Part shown: piece after piece, positions 51,958 to 61,049 of the stretch
Numbering within the stretch: the first letter of the stretch is position 1
Layout of the letters: every line of letters starts with the position of its first letter
From: an uncultured Kordia sp.
GTDB taxonomy: Bacteria; Bacteroidota; Bacteroidia; Flavobacteriales; Flavobacteriaceae
Assembly (NCBI RefSeq): GCF_947489565.1
Contig: NZ_CANLEA010000023.1
Coordinates: forward strand, 1-64,000
Length of the DNA stretch: 64,000 bases
Reading direction: 5' to 3'
Notes under the pieces: generated by a model
What the model saw: the letters and a program-made list of their open reading frames with translations, nothing else
The model's database searches: none
Told to the model about the DNA's origin: nothing
Program-made: the position numbers and the translations under genes

Positions 51958-54867
51958 TTATTGCTTGATGATTTTTGGTTTTTCATAATTGAACAGATAA
52001 TCTACATCCATTTCTTTAATTTCTCCAAGTTTGGACAATGCTTCCATATCAACATCTTCTTTATTTCCAATAACCATGACATTGTATTGCTGTCCTTTTA
52101 TGTTTTGATCAAAGAACTTTTTTAAGTCTGCCAATGTCATTTTTTCAATGGCTTTGTACATTTTTTCAATATCATCGGCCTTGATTCCTTTTTCTTTGAA
52201 GTCTTCATGTGTCCAAAATATATTTGATTTTGTAATACGATCTGCCGCAATTTGTTTTAATGTAGCTTCTTTAGCCGCATTGAATTGCTCTTCCGCTTCA
52301 GGCATATTATTTAGCAATTCCATCATTGCATCTACCGCTTCCGGAAGTTTGTTAGCTTGCGTTCCAATAAATGCCATGATATAGTCTGATTTTTCTTTTT
52401 TGGAAGCATCTTCGTAATAGGAATATGCAGAATACGCCAATGATTTTGATTCTCTAATTTCCTGGAATACAATATCTCCAAAATAGGTATTGAATAAACT
52501 AGAAGCTGCCATATTTTCGATTTTTAACGGACTTCCTTTTGCTAAAAATAACATTTGCGCTTGTACCATGTCATAATCAACAAAGAATACAGAACCGCCT
52601 GTTTTTTGCTCTACATATGCTGTAGCTTCTGGATATTGCTTTAATTCACCTGCAACTTTATGATGTTGATTTAAAGCAGCAATCGCAGGACCTACATCTT
52701 TTCCATAATAGAAAATACGTTGCTCGTAATTTTTTAAATCTTTTACTAAATCGACCAGTTCCTGTGGATTCATGTCAAGCAACTCACTTCTGCTGTATAT
52801 ATTACGCAAACGAGAGTTTTCTCCATATTTTGCATAATTCATCAACCCTCTGTTTAAAATAGTTCCTTTACGAACTTTATTGTCTTGTCTTCGTTTCGTG
52901 ATTTGTGCCACATATTTATCATATGCTTCTTGATTTGGCACTGCGTTATTCCATAAATGTTCTAACAGCTCTAATCCTTTCGGTAAGTTTTCTTTTAATC
53001 CTTTTAAACCCACATATGATTTTTCTGCACCTGTTCTTACATAATAGCTAATTCCTAATTTGTAAAACTCTTTCTTTAGTTCTTCTGCGGTATACGTATC
53101 AGTTCCTAAATATCGCATATAACCAACTCCCAAACCAAGTTTCTTATTATGATCACTTCCCATATCAAAAATGATATCCAATTCAAATAAATCATTTTGT
53201 TCATTTTCAATAAAAGAAACCTTGATACCGTTGGTGAGTTGTGTTTGTTTAATTTGTGATTCTAAATCTGGAAATACTGGTTGTATTGCTTCAGATTCTT
53301 TTGCATTAAATGCTTGCAAAAACGCCGAACTTTTATCCGTATTTAGATTTACGGGTGTAATTCCTGGGTTTTCTACTTTTACGACGTTATCATCTGCTCC
53401 TTTTCGCTTATAGGTAACTACATAATTGTCTTTATAGAATCTGTTTGCAAAATCAACTAAATCTTGTTTTGTAATCTTTTCCAATTTGCCTAAGAATTCT
53501 ACTCTTTTCGACCAATCTTCATGATGAATAAACGCTTCATAATATGATTTTGCTAGTGCAGAACTACTTTCGAAATTTTCTATTTGATTCAGTTTCAAAT
53601 CATTTACTACAGCATCAATCATCCAATCATCAAATTCTCCTTTTTTCAATTTTTCAATTTGTGCTAAAATCAAGGATTTTACTTCATCCAAGGCTTGTCC
53701 TGCTTTTGGGAAACCGCGAAACATTTGATATCCATAATCATTCAGAAATGTTGTGGAACTTGTAGCATATTGTATTTGCTGTTGTTGATTTAGATGTAGA
53801 TCTATCAAACCAGCATTTCCGTTTGTCAAGACTTTATTGGCTAGTGTTAGTAAAATTTCATCTTCGGAATTGATTCCTCCAGAACGAAATCCGATAAAAA
53901 CATTCGCTGCCGTTGGCCCAAAAACTTCTCTTTCTATCGGCGCTGTGATTGGTTTTTCTTTTGGCAATGTAGGATGTGTTACCTCCTTTTTCTTCATTTT
54001 CCCAAAAGTATTGTTCACCTTTTCAATCGTTTTTTCAAAGTCCAAATCTCCTACTAAAACAATTGCCATATTATTTGGTACGTAATATTTATCAAAATAA
54101 TTATTAATATCTACTAGTGAAGGATTTTTAAGGTGTTCGGCAATTCCAATAGTACGTTGCTGTCCATACGGATGGCTTGGAAATAAAGCATCCATCAATG
54201 CGTAAAACCCTTTTCGGTAATCGTTATCTTGACTTCTATTGAACTCTTCAAATACAGCTTCTAATTCTGTATGAAATAAGCGCAGTACTAATTGCCCGAA
54301 ACGTTCGCTTTCTAAGTCTAACCATTTATCTAACTCGTTGGAAGGAATTTTACCTTTATAAATAGTTTCTTCAAACCACGTATGCGCGTTAGAACCTGTA
54401 GTTCCTAAGGAACTTGTCATTTTATCGTATTCATTCGCAATGCTATAATTAGACGCAACCAAAGAAACGCTGTCAATTTTTCTGTATAAGATTTTCTTTT
54501 TCTCAGGATCCGTTTCAGCTCTGTGCTGTTCGTATAAGGCTGAGATTTTTTCTAATTCCACTTTTTCTTTTTCCCAGTCAGATGTTCCAATCTCATCGGT
54601 TCCTTTAAACAACATATGTTCTAGGTAATGTGCTAAACCTGTAGATTCTTTAGGATCGTAATTAGAACCTGCACGTACTGCGATAAAGGTTTGTATTTTA
54701 GGTTCATCAGTATTTTTGCTTAAATAAACTTTTAAGCCATTTTCTAAAGTATACAATCGCAAACCTGTTGGATCGTTTGCTACAGTTTCATAGGAAAAAC
54801 TGCTATTTTTACAACCGAAAACTGCAAAAAGACAGGCAATTAACAGCAGAAGATTATTTTTTTTCAT
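51958..54867 (-). CDS. M16-family zinc metallopeptidase (two-unit), lipoprotein
   Basis: A 969-residue lipoprotein (lipobox VFGC, Cys 19) made of two M16 halves, like pitrilysin or insulin-degrading enzymes. The active N-terminal half has the inverted zinc motif GLAHYLEHMLFKGT (His 80, Glu 83, His 84); the third ligand is likely the Glu of the ELEAVFEEFNRSQDN region. The second half (about 520-950) lacks the motif and is structural, as usual. Features such as PFR-like DPKESTGLAH and GDLDFEKTIEKV fit the family. It cleaves short peptides in the periplasm. Monocistronic, with its terminator at 51901. Confidence 0.93.
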   Translation of the reverse strand: MKKNNLLLLIACLFAVFGCKNSSFSYETVANDPTGLRLYTLENGLKVYLSKNTDEPKIQTFIAVRAGSNYDPKESTGLAHYLEHMLFKGTDEIGTSDWEKEKVELEKISALYEQHRAETDPEKKKILYRKIDSVSLVASNYSIANEYDKMTSSLGTTGSNAHTWFEETIYKGKIPSNELDKWLDLESERFGQLVLRLFHTELEAVFEEFNRSQDNDYRKGFYALMDALFPSHPYGQQRTIGIAEHLKNPSLVDINNYFDKYYVPNNMAIVLVGDLDFEKTIEKVNNTFGKMKKKEVTHPTLPKEKPITAPIEREVFGPTAANVFIGFRSGGINSEDEILLTLANKVLTNGNAGLIDLHLNQQQQIQYATSSTTFLNDYGYQMFRGFPKAGQALDEVKSLILAQIEKLKKGEFDDWMIDAVVNDLKLNQIENFESSSALAKSYYEAFIHHEDWSKRVEFLGKLEKITKQDLVDFANRFYKDNYVVTYKRKGADDNVVKVENPGITPVNLNTDKSSAFLQAFNAKESEAIQPVFPDLESQIKQTQLTNGIKVSFIENEQNDLFELDIIFDMGSDHNKKLGLGVGYMRYLGTDTYTAEELKKEFYKLGISYYVRTGAEKSYVGLKGLKENLPKGLELLEHLWNNAVPNQEAYDKYVAQITKRRQDNKVRKGTILNRGLMNYAKYGENSRLRNIYSRSELLDMNPQELVDLVKDLKNYEQRIFYYGKDVGPAIAALNQHHKVAGELKQYPEATAYVEQKTGGSVFFVDYDMVQAQMLFLAKGSPLKIENMAASSLFNTYFGDIVFQEIRESKSLAYSAYSYYEDASKKEKSDYIMAFIGTQANKLPEAVDAMMELLNNMPEAEEQFNAAKEATLKQIAADRITKSNIFWTHEDFKEKGIKADDIEKMYKAIEKMTLADLKKFFDQNIKGQQYNVMVIGNKEDVDMEALSKLGEIKEMDVDYLFNYEKPKIIKQ

Positions 54868-55526
54868 TCTTTTAGATTAGTTAGTAGCATATATACACTT
54901 TACATTGATTTGTAATGTATGTATCGTATAGCAATATATTACATTTTTAAGAGGAAACCGCATTCTACAAAGCCAGATCAGGCATTTTCTATGAGTGCAT
55001 TTTTATGGAAGGAAATTTAATAGTTTTTAACTGATTTTATAAGAAGGAAAATTTATAAAACTAAAAAAAGTGAACCGAAGTTCACTTTTCCACTTTTTTT
55101 CATGATTGCTATGTTACTAGCAGTTTCCATTACCTGGAAATGAAATTGTCTAAAACTTTTTTTCATGGTAAATGTTCTAAACTTTTTCAATACTAAAACT
55201 ACACATCAAAAAGCAATTTTAAAAGAAATCATACTCCAGATTCATAAATCTTAAGCACTAAAAACAAGATCTAACATTCTTATTTTCAATTCATTAAATT
55301 TAAAAATATTGTATTTTCACTCTTTAATACTAGAATGGAAATATTTTATCAAAAAACAACCTTATAACATCATTTCCTCCTATTTTTTTCGTCTTTATAG
55401 TATTTCTATTTGATCATTTTATAGTGACCTATTTTAAAGAATTTAGGTTTACACTTAGTATTTAAGCTATAATTTTTCGGTTTTTATGAGATACCTTTAG
55501 ACATATTAATTATTAAAACCATTATT
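54868..55526. other. 659-base gap without a confirmed gene
   Basis: No reading frame with coding character is seen in this region. It holds the UUCG-loop terminator at 55066-55089 (minus strand), an A/T-rich stretch upstream of the peptide array, and a TACCTTTA box at 55492-55499 that matches TAnnTTTG at seven of eight positions and may promote the array. Near 55110-55165 (minus strand) lies a start ATGAAAAAAAGTTTTAG and a stub ending in FPGNGNC in another frame; it could be a decayed precursor gene, but I cannot confirm this. Confidence 0.5.
55066..55089 (-). terminator. UUCG-loop terminator on the minus strand
   Basis: The minus strand reads AAAAGTGAAC, TTCG, GTTCACTTTT then TTT: a perfect 10-base stem closed by the very stable C(UUCG)G tetraloop. 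No minus-strand gene precedes it within this gap, so it implies an unrecognised transcript. Confidence 0.75.
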
Positions 55527-55631
55527 ATGTTAGACAATTTTAAAAAGTATCAAGTCGAAAACCAAGAACAAATTACTGGAGGAAAAAATATAATTGTTGA
55601 TCCAGAATGTTTTAGAAATGAAGGGAATTAA
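55527..55631 (+). CDS. Double-glycine precursor peptide, copy 1
   Basis: A 34-residue peptide. The leader MLDNFKKYQVENQEQITGG (1-19) ends in a double glycine, the usual cut site of C39-peptidase exporters. The core KNIIVDPECFRNEGN has a single Cys in the word DPECF. It is the first of five related genes in direct order with short gaps, all sharing the leader. No exporter, modification enzyme or immunity gene is adjacent. It may be a bacteriocin-like or signalling peptide; the role is unknown. Confidence 0.8.
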   Translation: MLDNFKKYQVENQEQITGGKNIIVDPECFRNEGN

Positions 55632-55656
55632 ATTATAAGTCTTTAAAAAAATTATT

Positions 55657-55761
55657 ATGCTAGAAAATTTTAAAAAGTATCAAGTCGAAAACCAAGAACA
55701 AATTACTGGAGGAAAAAATATAATTGTTGATCCAGAATGTTTTAGAAATGAAGGGAATTAA
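55657..55761 (+). CDS. Double-glycine precursor peptide, copy 2 (chimera)
   Basis: A 34-residue peptide differing from copy 1 only at residue 3 (Glu for Asp); leader MLENFKKYQVENQEQITGG and core KNIIVDPECFRNEGN. Its start (ATGCTAGAAAATTTT) is that of copy 3, whereas its core and following gap are identical to those of copy 1. The copy spacing is exactly 130 bases on each side. This is the pattern left by unequal crossing-over between copies 1 and 3, so the duplication is recent. Confidence 0.85.
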   Translation: MLENFKKYQVENQEQITGGKNIIVDPECFRNEGN

Positions 55762-55786
55762 ATTATAAGTCTTTAAAAAAATTATT

Positions 55787-55888
55787 ATGCTAGAAAATTT
55801 TAAAAAGTATCAAGTCGAAAACCAAGAACAAATTACTGGAGGAGAAAATGAACCACATAATCCAGATTGTTTTGGAGAAACAAATTAG
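55787..55888 (+). CDS. Double-glycine precursor peptide, copy 3
   Basis: A 33-residue peptide with leader MLENFKKYQVENQEQITGG, the same as in copy 2, but a different core, ENEPHNPDCFGETN. The NPDCF word keeps the conserved Asn-Pro-acid-Cys-aromatic pattern and the His before it is shared with copies 4 and 5. The switch from shared leader to unshared core falls exactly at the double glycine. Confidence 0.8.
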   Translation: MLENFKKYQVENQEQITGGENEPHNPDCFGETN

Positions 55889-55913
55889 AATTAGTAATCA
55901 TAAAAAAATAAAT

Positions 55914-56012
55914 ATGTTAGAAAGTTTAGAGAAATACAAAATCGAAAATCAGGAAATTATTTCAGGAGGGAGACATCAAGCTCACAATCCAGAATGTTTT
56001 GAGAATCAATAA
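55914..56012 (+). CDS. Double-glycine precursor peptide, copy 4
   Basis: A 32-residue peptide with a more diverged leader, MLESLEKYKIENQEIISGG, and core RHQAHNPECFENQ. It shares HNPECF with its neighbours and has one Cys. It follows copy 3 by 25 bases. Confidence 0.8.
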   Translation: MLESLEKYKIENQEIISGGRHQAHNPECFENQ

Positions 56013-56042
56013 ATAAAATTATAAATCTTAAAAAATTGAAAT

Positions 56043-56138
56043 ATGTTAGAAAATTTAAAAAAATATCAAATCAAGAACTTAGATAGTGTTTCAGGAGGAA
56101 ACATACATGTTCATAATCCAGAATGTTATGATAATTAG
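56043..56138 (+). CDS. Double-glycine precursor peptide, copy 5
   Basis: A 31-residue peptide, the most diverged: leader MLENLKKYQIKNLDSVSGG and core NIHVHNPECYDN, with Tyr in place of Phe after the Cys. It is the last of the array and is followed 37 bases later by a strong terminator, so the five genes most likely form one transcript. Confidence 0.78.
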   Translation: MLENLKKYQIKNLDSVSGGNIHVHNPECYDN

Positions 56139-56175
56139 TGATCTAATTATTTAGATTAGAATTAACAACAAACTA

Positions 56176-56211
56176 AAAAGCGCATTACCAATATATTGAT
56201 AATGCGCTTTT
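56176..56211. terminator. Terminator of the peptide array and of sucD
   Basis: AAAAGCGCATTA and TAATGCGCTTTT form a perfect 12-base stem about a 12-base loop, with T-rich flanks on both strands. It lies between the last peptide gene and the convergent sucD gene. Confidence 0.9.
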
Positions 56212-56231
56212 GTATATTTTGAAAAGTGATA

Positions 56232-57104
56232 TTATCCCATCACTTCAGCAACTTTCTTTCCAATTTCTGCTGGAGAATCTACTACGTGAATTCCACATTC
56301 GCGCATGATTCTTTTCTTAGCTTCTGCTGTATCATCAGCTCCACCAACAATTGCTCCTGCATGTCCCATTGTACGTCCTGCTGGCGCTGTTTCTCCTGCG
56401 ATAAAACCAACAACTGGCTTTTTACTTCCACTTTCTTGATACCATTTAGCAGCGTCTGCTTCTAATTGTCCACCAATTTCACCGATCATTACTACACATT
56501 CAGTTTCTGGATCGTTGATTAATAACTCAACAGCTTCTTTTGTAGTTGTTCCAATGATTGGATCTCCACCAATTCCGATTGCAGTTGTAATTCCTAATCC
56601 TTGTTTTACTACCTGATCTGCAGCTTCATATGTTAATGTTCCTGATTTAGAAACGATTCCAACTTTACCTTCTTTGAAAACAAATCCTGGCATGATACCA
56701 ACTTTAGCTTCACCTGGTGTAATAACACCTGGACAGTTAGGACCTACTAAACGACAGTCTTTCGTTGAGATATACGCAGCAACTTTTGTCATATCTGCTA
56801 CAGGAATTCCTTCCGTAATAGTGATGATCACTTTAATTCCTGCATTGGCAGCTTCCATAATTGCATCGGCAGCAAATGCTGGCGGTACAAAGATGATTGT
56901 TGTATCAGCACCTACTTTTTCAACAGCTTCTGCAACTGTATTAAAAACTGGCTTGTCTAAGTGTGTTTGTCCACCTTTTCCTGGAGTTACACCACCAACA
57001 ACGTTAGTTCCGTACTCAATCATTTGACCTGCATGAAATGTTCCTTCACTTCCTGTAAATCCTTGAACAATTATTTTTGAATCTTTGTTTACTAAAACGC
57101 TCAT
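56232..57104 (-). CDS. sucD: Succinyl-CoA synthetase alpha subunit SucD
   Basis: The start [20 protein letters not shown] at 57104 gives 290 residues, the normal length; a longer frame to 57179 is not supported. With SucC it makes succinate and ATP/GTP from succinyl-CoA in the citric acid cycle. Seen are the CoA-binding [17 protein letters not shown] (12-28), [20 protein letters not shown], and the phosphohistidine loop [11 protein letters not shown] with His 248. The partner sucC is not adjacent. Gene order sucD-lpxD2-efp-lpxA-lpxC/fabZ-lpxD is the one I know from flavobacteria. A possible -7 box TATTTTTG lies at 57128-57135. Confidence 0.96.
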   Translation of the reverse strand: MSVLVNKDSKIIVQGFTGSEGTFHAGQMIEYGTNVVGGVTPGKGGQTHLDKPVFNTVAEAVEKVGADTTIIFVPPAFAADAIMEAANAGIKVIITITEGIPVADMTKVAAYISTKDCRLVGPNCPGVITPGEAKVGIMPGFVFKEGKVGIVSKSGTLTYEAADQVVKQGLGITTAIGIGGDPIIGTTTKEAVELLINDPETECVVMIGEIGGQLEADAAKWYQESGSKKPVVGFIAGETAPAGRTMGHAGAIVGGADDTAEAKKRIMRECGIHVVDSPAEIGKKVAEVMG

Positions 57105-57208
57105 TTGATATTTGTTTTTTGGCTGAACAAAAATAGTTTTTTCTAAAGTATTTGTAAAGTATTTTTTGAGATTTATCAAGAAATATTTCGCATGCTTTTG
57201 AAACCCAA

Positions 57209-58150
57209 CTATTCTTCTAAATTTTCTATTCTCTTTATCAATTCAGGTATTTGTCGAATTGACGCAATTTCTTTGTATTTTTTTCTAAAATCATCCGCAG
57301 GTGTTCCAAAGTAGCTTTTTCCAGCATCTAGACTTTTACTGACGCCCGATTGTGCTGAAATAACAGACTTTGCTCCTATCGTGATTCCACTTGTAATTCC
57401 TACTTGTCCCCAAATAGTGACTTCATCTTCAATGACAACACAACCGGCAATTCCTGTTTGTGATGCGATTAAACATTTTTTTCCAATCACAGTATCATGT
57501 CCAACATGCACTTGATTGTCAATTTTGGTTCCTTCTTTGATCGTTGTATCTCCTGTTACACCTTTATCTATCGTACATAACGATCCTAAATCAACATTGT
57601 CTTCTAATACTACACGACCTCCAGATTTTAATTTATCAAATCCTTCAGGACGTTTTTTATAATAGAATGCATCTGCTCCCAACACAGTTCCTGAATGAAT
57701 TGTGACATTGTTTCCAATCACAGCATTGTCATAAATAGCAACATTGGCATGAATCATACAGTCATTCCCAATAGTAACATTGTTACCAATAAAACAATTT
57801 GGTTGAATTACCGTGCGTTCTCCAATAGTTGCTGATGGCGAAATGGCTGCAGCGGCACTTACAAAAGGTCTAAAATGATCGGTAAGTGTATTGAAATCTC
57901 TGAAAGGATCGTCTGAAATTAACAAAGCTTTGCCTTCAGGACATTCAACTTCCTTGTTAATCAATACGATAGTTGCTTTTGATTCCAACGCTTTATCATA
58001 ATATTTTGGATGATCTACAAAGACAATATCTCCTGCTTCTACTACGTGAATTTCGTTCATTCCATGCACAGGAAAGGAATCATCACCGACATACGAAGTG
58101 TTGATGATTTTTGCTATTTCTTTGAGTGTGTGTATTCTAGGAAACTTCAT
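57209..58150 (-). CDS. Second LpxD-like N-acyltransferase
   Basis: A 313-residue left-handed beta-helix acyltransferase with 26-odd hexapeptide repeats ([40 protein letters not shown]). It has an N-terminal LpxD-type uridine-binding domain ([40 protein letters not shown]) and the catalytic His in [14 protein letters not shown]. It is a paralogue of LpxD at 61042 but shares only the fold and key motifs. Having two is a common feature of Bacteroidota; the second may act on another acyl chain or sugar. It is separated from efp by a terminator, so it may have its own promoter. Confidence 0.82.
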   Translation of the reverse strand: MKFPRIHTLKEIAKIINTSYVGDDSFPVHGMNEIHVVEAGDIVFVDHPKYYDKALESKATIVLINKEVECPEGKALLISDDPFRDFNTLTDHFRPFVSAAAAISPSATIGERTVIQPNCFIGNNVTIGNDCMIHANVAIYDNAVIGNNVTIHSGTVLGADAFYYKKRPEGFDKLKSGGRVVLEDNVDLGSLCTIDKGVTGDTTIKEGTKIDNQVHVGHDTVIGKKCLIASQTGIAGCVVIEDEVTIWGQVGITSGITIGAKSVISAQSGVSKSLDAGKSYFGTPADDFRKKYKEIASIRQIPELIKRIENLEE

Positions 58151-58164
58151 AATCTATCTTACAA

Positions 58165-58196
58165 AAAAAGCGCAATGTATAAGTATTGCGCTTTTT
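58165..58196 (-). terminator. Terminator after efp
   Basis: AAAAAGCGCAAT and ATTGCGCTTTTT form a perfect 12-base stem around an 8-base loop and are followed on the minus strand by T-rich sequence. It lies seven bases after the efp stop codon and before the second lpxD gene. Confidence 0.88.
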
Positions 58197-58202
58197 GATT
58201 TT

Positions 58203-58769
58203 TTATTCTTTTATACGTTCCATGTAGGAACCTTTTTCCGTCTCTATTTTGATTTTATCACCTTCATTGATGAATAAAGGAACATTTACTCTAGCTCCAG
58301 TTTCTACTGTTGCTGGTTTTGTAGCGTTTGTCGCCGTATTTCCTTTTACACCTGGTTCTGTGTGCGTTACTTCTAAAATAACACTTGCTGGCATATCTAC
58401 TGATAAAGGCAATCCATCTTCAGAATTGATCAGAATTTTTACATTTTCTCCTTCTTTTAATAATTCAGGAGCATCTAAAACAGATTTTTGAAGTGTTATC
58501 TGATTGTAATCAGATGTATTCATAAAGTGAAACGTATCTCCATCACTATATAGATATTGGAATGTATGCGTTTCTACACGAACATCATCAATTTTATGTC
58601 CTGCCGAAAATGTATTATCAATTACTTTTCCAGTAGTGACACTTTTTAGTTTTGTACGTACAAATGCAGGTCCTTTCCCTGGTTTTACGTGTAAAAACTC
58701 TATAATTTTAAAGATGTCGTGGTTGTAACGAATGCACAATCCTTTGCGAATATCTGAAGTACTTGCCAT
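58203..58769 (-). CDS. efp: Elongation factor P
   Basis: A 188-residue translation factor that relieves ribosomes stalled on polyproline. Domain I has the KOW-like GLCIRYNHDIFKIIEFLHVK and the exposed loop PGKGPAFVRTKL, where the lysine (about 34) is the usual post-translational modification site. Domains II/III have LYSDGDTFHFMNTSDYNQIT and PASVILEVTHTEPGVKGNTA, then GDKIKIETEKGSYMERIKE. Full length. It lies between lpxA and lpxD2 in the conserved flavobacterial order. Confidence 0.96.
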   Translation of the reverse strand: MASTSDIRKGLCIRYNHDIFKIIEFLHVKPGKGPAFVRTKLKSVTTGKVIDNTFSAGHKIDDVRVETHTFQYLYSDGDTFHFMNTSDYNQITLQKSVLDAPELLKEGENVKILINSEDGLPLSVDMPASVILEVTHTEPGVKGNTATNATKPATVETGARVNVPLFINEGDKIKIETEKGSYMERIKE

Positions 58770-58780
58770 GTTTTAATTTT

Positions 58781-59566
58781 TTAATTTGATGTAATATATC
58801 CTTTCATGATACCTCTATGCGAGTTTTTGATGAATTGTAAAATTTCATCGCGCTCGGTAGTGGCTTCCATTTCTGCTTCTATGATTTCAGCAGCTTGAGT
58901 ATTGTTGTAATTTTTTTGGTAGAGAATTCGGAATATGTTCTGAATCTCACGTATTTTTTCAGTTGTGAATCCACGTCTACGCAATCCAACCGAATTGATT
59001 CCCACATACGATAATGGTTCACGAGCTGCTTTTACATATGGTGGTACATCTTTACGAACCAAAGAACCTCCCGTTACAAACGCGTGGTTTCCTATGGAAC
59101 AGAATTGGTGTACAGCGGTCATTCCCGCAAGGATTACATGATCGCCTACAGTAATATGTCCTGCTAAGGTACTGTTGTTTGAAAAGATGCAATTATCACC
59201 CACAATACAATCGTGAGCAACATGACAATACGCCATAATTAAGCAATTCTTTCCAATGACAGTTTTCATTCGATCTGTAGTTCCTTTATTGATGGTAACA
59301 CATTCACGGATGGTGGTATTGTCTCCAATTTCGGTAATCGTATCTTCTCCTTGATATTTTAAATCTTGTGGTGGTGCAGATATGACAGCTCCCGGAAAGA
59401 TGTTACAGTTTTTCCCAATTCGCGCTCCTTCCATGATCGTTACGTTTGAACCGATCCAAGTTCCCTCACCAATAATTACATTGTTGTGGATGGTTGTAAA
59501 AGGTTCTACAACGACATTCTTTGCTATTTTTGCGCCTGGATGAACATATGCTAAAGGTTGATTCAT
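58781..59566 (-). CDS. lpxA: UDP-GlcNAc acyltransferase LpxA
   Basis: A 261-residue left-handed beta-helix enzyme for the first step of lipid A: transfer of 3-hydroxyacyl from ACP to UDP-GlcNAc. The motifs are AYVHPGAKIAKNVVVEPFTT (6-25), GAVISAPPQDLKYQGEDTIT, and the catalytic His in IMAYCHVAHDCIVGDNCIFS (about 122-130); the C-terminal helix region has GLRRRGFTTEKIREIQNIFR. Length matches the family. It is upstream of efp, 11 bases away, and downstream of lpxC/fabZ. Confidence 0.96.
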   Translation of the reverse strand: MNQPLAYVHPGAKIAKNVVVEPFTTIHNNVIIGEGTWIGSNVTIMEGARIGKNCNIFPGAVISAPPQDLKYQGEDTITEIGDNTTIRECVTINKGTTDRMKTVIGKNCLIMAYCHVAHDCIVGDNCIFSNNSTLAGHITVGDHVILAGMTAVHQFCSIGNHAFVTGGSLVRKDVPPYVKAAREPLSYVGINSVGLRRRGFTTEKIREIQNIFRILYQKNYNNTQAAEIIEAEMEATTERDEILQFIKNSHRGIMKGYITSN

Positions 59567-59627
59567 CTACTGTTTTTTAATTAATACTTTGAAATTTGAT
59601 CGTAAAATACGCTTTTTTTTGAAAGCC

Positions 59628-61049
59628 TTATTTTTTTACGATATCTTCTTCTTTTTTACGTGCGATTTGTGCCATTAATTCCGCTTCGGCAACAAGTCTA
59701 CCATTTGCATACGCGTATGCTTGCATGTGACAGATTCCTCTACGAATTGGCGTGATTAAATCGGCTTTGAATATTAAAGTGTCTCCCGGAACTACTTTTT
59801 GTTTGAACTTTACTTTGTCAATTTTCATAAAGAACGTCAAGTAATTCTCAGGATCTGGAACTGTACTTAACACCAAAATTCCTCCTGTTTGTGCCATGGC
59901 TTCTATTTGCAAAACACCTGGCATTACTGGCGCTCCTGGAAAATGTCCGACGAAAAACGGTTCGTTCATCGTTACATTTTTTACACCAACTACATGCTTA
60001 TTTGATAATTCTAAAATTTTATCAACTAATAAGAATGGTGGTCTGTGCGGTAACATCGTCATGATTTGATTTATGTCCATTAACGGCGTCTGATGCAAAT
60101 CGTATGTTGGTACTTTGTTACGTTTTTCTATCTTGATAATTTTAGATAGTTTTTTTGCAAACTGCGTATTTACGTAGTGTCCGGGCTTATTTGCAATTAC
60201 TTTTCCACGAATGCGCGTTCCTACCAAAGCTAAATCGCCAATAACATCTAATAGTTTGTGGCGTGCAGCTTCATTTGGATGATGCAACGTTAAGTTATCT
60301 AAAATTCCATTTGGTTTTACTGCAATATTGTCTTTTCCAAAAGCAACTCTTAGTTTGTCCATCGTTTCTGGAGAAAGTTCTTTATCTACATATACGATTG
60401 CATTGTTTAAATCGCCGCCTTTTATCAATCCATGTTCTAGTAACATTTCCAATTCGTGTAAGAAACTGAATGTTCTAGAACTAGCAATGTCTTTTTTAAA
60501 GTCAGAAATGTGTTTTAGCGTAGCATTTTGCGTTCCCAATACTTTCGTACCAAAGTCAACCATCGTAGTCACTTGATATTCATCGGAAGGAATAATGGTA
60601 ATTTCGCTACCTGTTTCTTCATCAATATAGGAGATCACATCTTTTACGATATATTCTTCTCTTGGTTTTTCTTGCGATACAATACCAGCTTCTTCTAAAG
60701 CTTCTAAAAAGAATTTTGCAGAACCATCCATAATTGGCGGTTCTGAAGCGTCTAATTCTATACAGATATTGTCAATTTCTAAACCAACTAAAGCAGCTAA
60801 TACATGCTCGCATGTTTGAATTTTAACACCTCTTTTTTCTAAAACAGTCCCACGTTGTGTATTTACTACGTAGTTTGCATCTGCTTCGATTACTGGATTT
60901 CCTTCAAGATCGACTCTTACGAAAGTGTATCCATGATTTTCTGGTGCAGGTTTAAAAGTTAAAGTAACTTCTTTTCCTGTGTGCAATCCAACGCCTTTTA
61001 AAGATACTTCTTTGGCGATGGTCGTTTGTTTAACAATAATTTCACTCAT
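59628..61049 (-). CDS. lpxC: LpxC-FabZ bifunctional fusion
   Basis: A 473-residue fusion typical of Bacteroidota. The N-terminal half (1-305) is the zinc deacetylase LpxC, the committed step of lipid A synthesis, with [15 protein letters not shown] (His 79 region), [14 protein letters not shown] and [20 protein letters not shown], which hold the zinc ligands. The C-terminal half (about 320-473) is the hotdog dehydratase FabZ, with [16 protein letters not shown] and [20 protein letters not shown] (catalytic His) and a Glu in the IEAMAQTGG helix. The fusion couples fatty acid and lipid A synthesis. Its start overlaps the lpxD stop by 8 bases. Confidence 0.97.
   Translation of the reverse strand: MSEIIVKQTTIAKEVSLKGVGLHTGKEVTLTFKPAPENHGYTFVRVDLEGNPVIEADANYVVNTQRGTVLEKRGVKIQTCEHVLAALVGLEIDNICIELDASEPPIMDGSAKFFLEALEEAGIVSQEKPREEYIVKDVISYIDEETGSEITIIPSDEYQVTTMVDFGTKVLGTQNATLKHISDFKKDIASSRTFSFLHELEMLLEHGLIKGGDLNNAIVYVDKELSPETMDKLRVAFGKDNIAVKPNGILDNLTLHHPNEAARHKLLDVIGDLALVGTRIRGKVIANKPGHYVNTQFAKKLSKIIKIEKRNKVPTYDLHQTPLMDINQIMTMLPHRPPFLLVDKILELSNKHVVGVKNVTMNEPFFVGHFPGAPVMPGVLQIEAMAQTGGILVLSTVPDPENYLTFFMKIDKVKFKQKVVPGDTLIFKADLITPIRRGICHMQAYAYANGRLVAEAELMAQIARKKEEDIVKK

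Noticed and set aside
55090-55170. A minus-strand stub with start ATGAAAAAAAGTTTTAG and, in another frame, FPGNGNC before a stop, as a sixth peptide gene.
   Set aside because: The two parts are in different frames with a stop between them, and no double-glycine leader can be read; at best it is a decayed gene.
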